Of a DNA stretch of 21,544 bases, positions 19,869-21,544 are shown piece by piece. This DNA is from Ichthyophonus hoferi (Eukaryota; Opisthokonta; Ichthyosporea; Ichthyophonida; Ichthyophonidae). Below the pieces are notes generated by a model. The model worked only from the letters and a program-made list of their open reading frames with translations. It was not told the DNA's origin and searched no databases. The DNA lies in NCBI GenBank assembly GCA_002751075.1, contig NAOQ01000260.1, positions 15,946-37,489 on the forward strand. Reading direction: 5' to 3'. Position 1 is the stretch's first letter. Each line of letters begins with the position of its first letter. Made by a program: the position numbers and the translations under genes.

Positions 19869-20717
19869 ATCGGGCTACTTATTAGTTAGTGAACGGTATT
19901 TGATTAACCAAAATAAGACTGATTATTGCATTACTGCCTGTTATCAGGGTTTCAGCCAAACTATGTCTTCATTCGTAGTTAACGATCTTGTAGCACTCTC
20001 CCATTGACTGAAACGTTAGAGAGGGTTAAAAGAAAAGAAAAAAATGTTAATTTGGCAAAGCGCACGTACTGGCATTTCCCCATATATGGTTCGAGGTATT
20101 TTTTGTCTATAATTATTTTTGTTGGCACAGGAGTTTCTTGACTGTTTAGAATGGTCCAGGTCTAAATGGTTTGGTCAGATGGTCAGAACTTTATTCATAA
20201 ATGAGATACTCTTGACTTCAAGCTCATGGTTACTGCTTGTCTGATATAATGGAACAAGCAGCAATGTGATGTGTGCTTTGGAAACACACACCTTTCTGCA
20301 TAGCCTTATGGTGCGTGTGTTGTCTCCATATAGTGGTACTCCCCCGATGTCAAAAAAAAACCAGTCCATCCAAAATGCTGCAATGTATCATATCTGCTGG
20401 GATGTAGACTCTTATAGTGGAGTCTCGTGTGGCCGGAACTCAGACTTGAGCAGTAGTTGATCTGTATCCATGATATCTAGGCTAGGTGTGTTTAGCAATG
20501 AAGTTCCTAAGTAATCAATAAAGTCTGTAATGCTGGCAGGTTCTTTTCAGAAAACTTATAAAAAATGAGGGTGCGCAGGGGAGCTGGCAAAAGGTACTTC
20601 CAGTGCTGTCAAAACTACTATTCCTGTGGATGTAGGGAATGGAGCAAAAAGTTCATTGTATTGTAGAATGTTGAGTTGCTGCCTATCCTGAATTACCAGA
20701 GACTTGTTGTCCCGTGT

Positions 20718-20776
20718 ATAGTTGAGTTGTTTTGCAGTTGAAGCACGTTGGTCTATAACCCTATAAGAATCTGTAT
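20718..20776 (+). repeat. Diverged first unit of a tandem initiator-tRNA-like duplication
   Basis: GTTTTGCAGTTGAAGCACG...CTATAACCCTATAAGAATCTGTA aligns with the next 57-59 bp (20777-20835). The tRNA resemblance is weaker here, with the anticodon-stem G/C pairs lost. It looks like an older duplicate of the neighbouring head. Confidence 0.5.
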
Positions 20777-20778
20777 AT

Positions 20779-20819
20779 AGCAGAGTGGCACAGTGGAAGC
20801 GTGCTGGGCCCATAACCCA
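20779..20819 (+). repeat. Initiator tRNA-Met-derived head (5' part only), SINE-like
   Basis: AGCAGAGTGGCACAGTGG is nearly the 5' end of eukaryotic initiator tRNA-Met and contains an intact Pol III A box (TGGCACAGTGG). The anticodon arm GGGCCCATAACCC keeps the CAT anticodon and the three G:C pairs diagnostic of initiators. After position 20819 the T-arm and 3' acceptor strand are replaced by the GGGTTGC-core repeat, with no good B box (GGTAGCTCC at best). It is therefore a tRNA-derived element head or truncated tRNA pseudogene, not a functional tRNA. Confidence 0.7.
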
Positions 20820-21040
20820 ATAGCAATCTGTGGTAGCTCCAGTGACTTGTCCACAGACTTTAGGGTCACCAATTGGGTGTTGTACTACATATATAAATAT
20901 ATTAAGATATTGTTTAATAAATAATAAATGAATGCAAAGTTTTGGGTGTCACAAATATATTTGCGTTTAACTAGAACCGTATAGTGCATGTACACAGGTA
21001 TGCAGGGTTGCTGTGTATACCCGGGTATGCTGGGACCTTT
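20815..21040 (+). repeat. Dispersed GGGTTGC-core repeat, plus copy joined to the tRNA-like head
   Basis: Body aligned with 16589-16836 (inverted) and, for its 3' core, with 12296-12385. Similarity starts right at the tRNA-like breakpoint (ATAGCAATCTG) and runs through AATAAATAATAAATGAATG and ACACAGGTATGCAGGG to TATACCCGG. Head plus body is the layout of a tRNA-derived SINE. Confidence 0.7.
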
Positions 21041-21544
21041 ACTATTTATTTCCGTTTTCATTTATACTTTTCCGATCTTTATTGTGCATGTCAATTGCGG
21101 TTAACACCTGTATAGTTATATTTATTATGGTAAATGGAACTGATTTTAAGGAATATTACTGACTAATCCAATTCACGATATGTCATAAAGACCCACCAGA
21201 ATTGTTTGATCTTATTACAATACCTATATACTATTGTGTTCTTATTTGAATGGTGAATTAAAATTGACAAATTTTCTCCTTGATGTGAAAGTGGTTATAT
21301 ACCACATACTATGTTGAAGGGAAATTCCTTTCCCATCTGTCATTTAGGTATAACTCCTTTTTATATTTTACAATATATACATATCATAGATTTTTCCCGC
21401 TTATCAGCATTAGGATCTTAATCATGATATAGAACTTACCGTACAGTATTTTTGTGAGTCAAGTCAAATCACCTGAACCGCAACTCTTATAGTCCCGAAC
21501 CAGACTAACTTGTTAAACAAAGATCTAAGTCTACTTCCAATTGG
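21041..21544. other. Right-edge non-coding DNA
   Basis: About 500 bp of AT-rich sequence. I see no coding frame, RNA gene or clear repeat here. Confidence 0.5.

Larger units (their letters stand above)
16589..21040. mobile_element. Possible decayed tyrosine-recombinase element bounded by inverted repeats
   Basis: The segment between the inverted ~230-250-bp repeats holds two minus-strand fragments resembling the tyrosine recombinases of Crypton- or DIRS-type elements, plus other decayed frames. Inverted terminal repeats together with a tyrosine recombinase would fit a DIRS-like layout, but I found no reverse transcriptase. The end repeats could instead be two SINE insertions. It is old and broken, with several interruptions. 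Confidence 0.25.

Noticed and set aside
20779-20850. Functional tRNA-Met gene
   Set aside because: Variable region, T-arm and 3' acceptor strand do not pair with the 5' half, and the B box is absent.
1-21544. CRISPR arrays, operons, ribosome binding sites
   Set aside because: Spliced eukaryotic genes throughout. The only regular short repeats are microsatellites without spacers.

Overview
The window is AT-rich eukaryotic DNA with dense GT-AG introns, intron-borne microsatellites and decayed repeats. The two clear genes are an ESCRT factor of the animal/fungal type and a p21-activated kinase (PAK) fronted by a PH domain. Together they suggest an early-branching animal or a close unicellular or fungal-side relative of animals. 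The sequence alone does not fix the species.

Layout: (1) 107-3244, minus: 5' part of a PAK-family kinase, eight exons, running off the left edge before its kinase domain. (2) 3245-5942: head-to-head intergenic region with a weak coding-like patch on minus (about 4900-5370) and a tandem CCAAT-type repeat just before the next start. (3) 5943-11251, plus: a complete nine-exon VTA1/LIP5 gene whose exons join in frame to a 307-residue protein; its introns hold large pentanucleotide and (TA)n arrays. (4) 11286-11675, minus: a 129-codon open frame with no Met, converging on VTA1 with 34 bp between them; unrecognised. (5) 11676-13440: mostly non-coding, with one GC-richer repeat-bearing patch. (6) 13441-15815, plus: an intronless membrane-anchored sulfatase-fold protein of the LTA-synthase/phosphoglycerol-transferase kind, open for 542 codons with catalytic residues present, but interrupted at both ends. 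(7) 15816-21544: an old repeat area. It has a pair of 145-bp dispersed repeats, a pair of inverted 230-250-bp repeats (one beside an initiator-tRNA-Met-like head), tyrosine-recombinase fossils, a Gln-rich coding relic and other decayed frames.

Functional links: PAK kinases act downstream of Rac/Cdc42 on actin and polarity, and VTA1 activates VPS4 in ESCRT-III disassembly. Their adjacency looks incidental, although the 2.7 kb between their start codons could hold both promoters. The sulfatase-like gene lacks introns in an intron-dense neighbourhood and has a bacterial-type architecture, so it is the best candidate for horizontal origin. The right-hand 5 kb is best read as a mobile-element graveyard.
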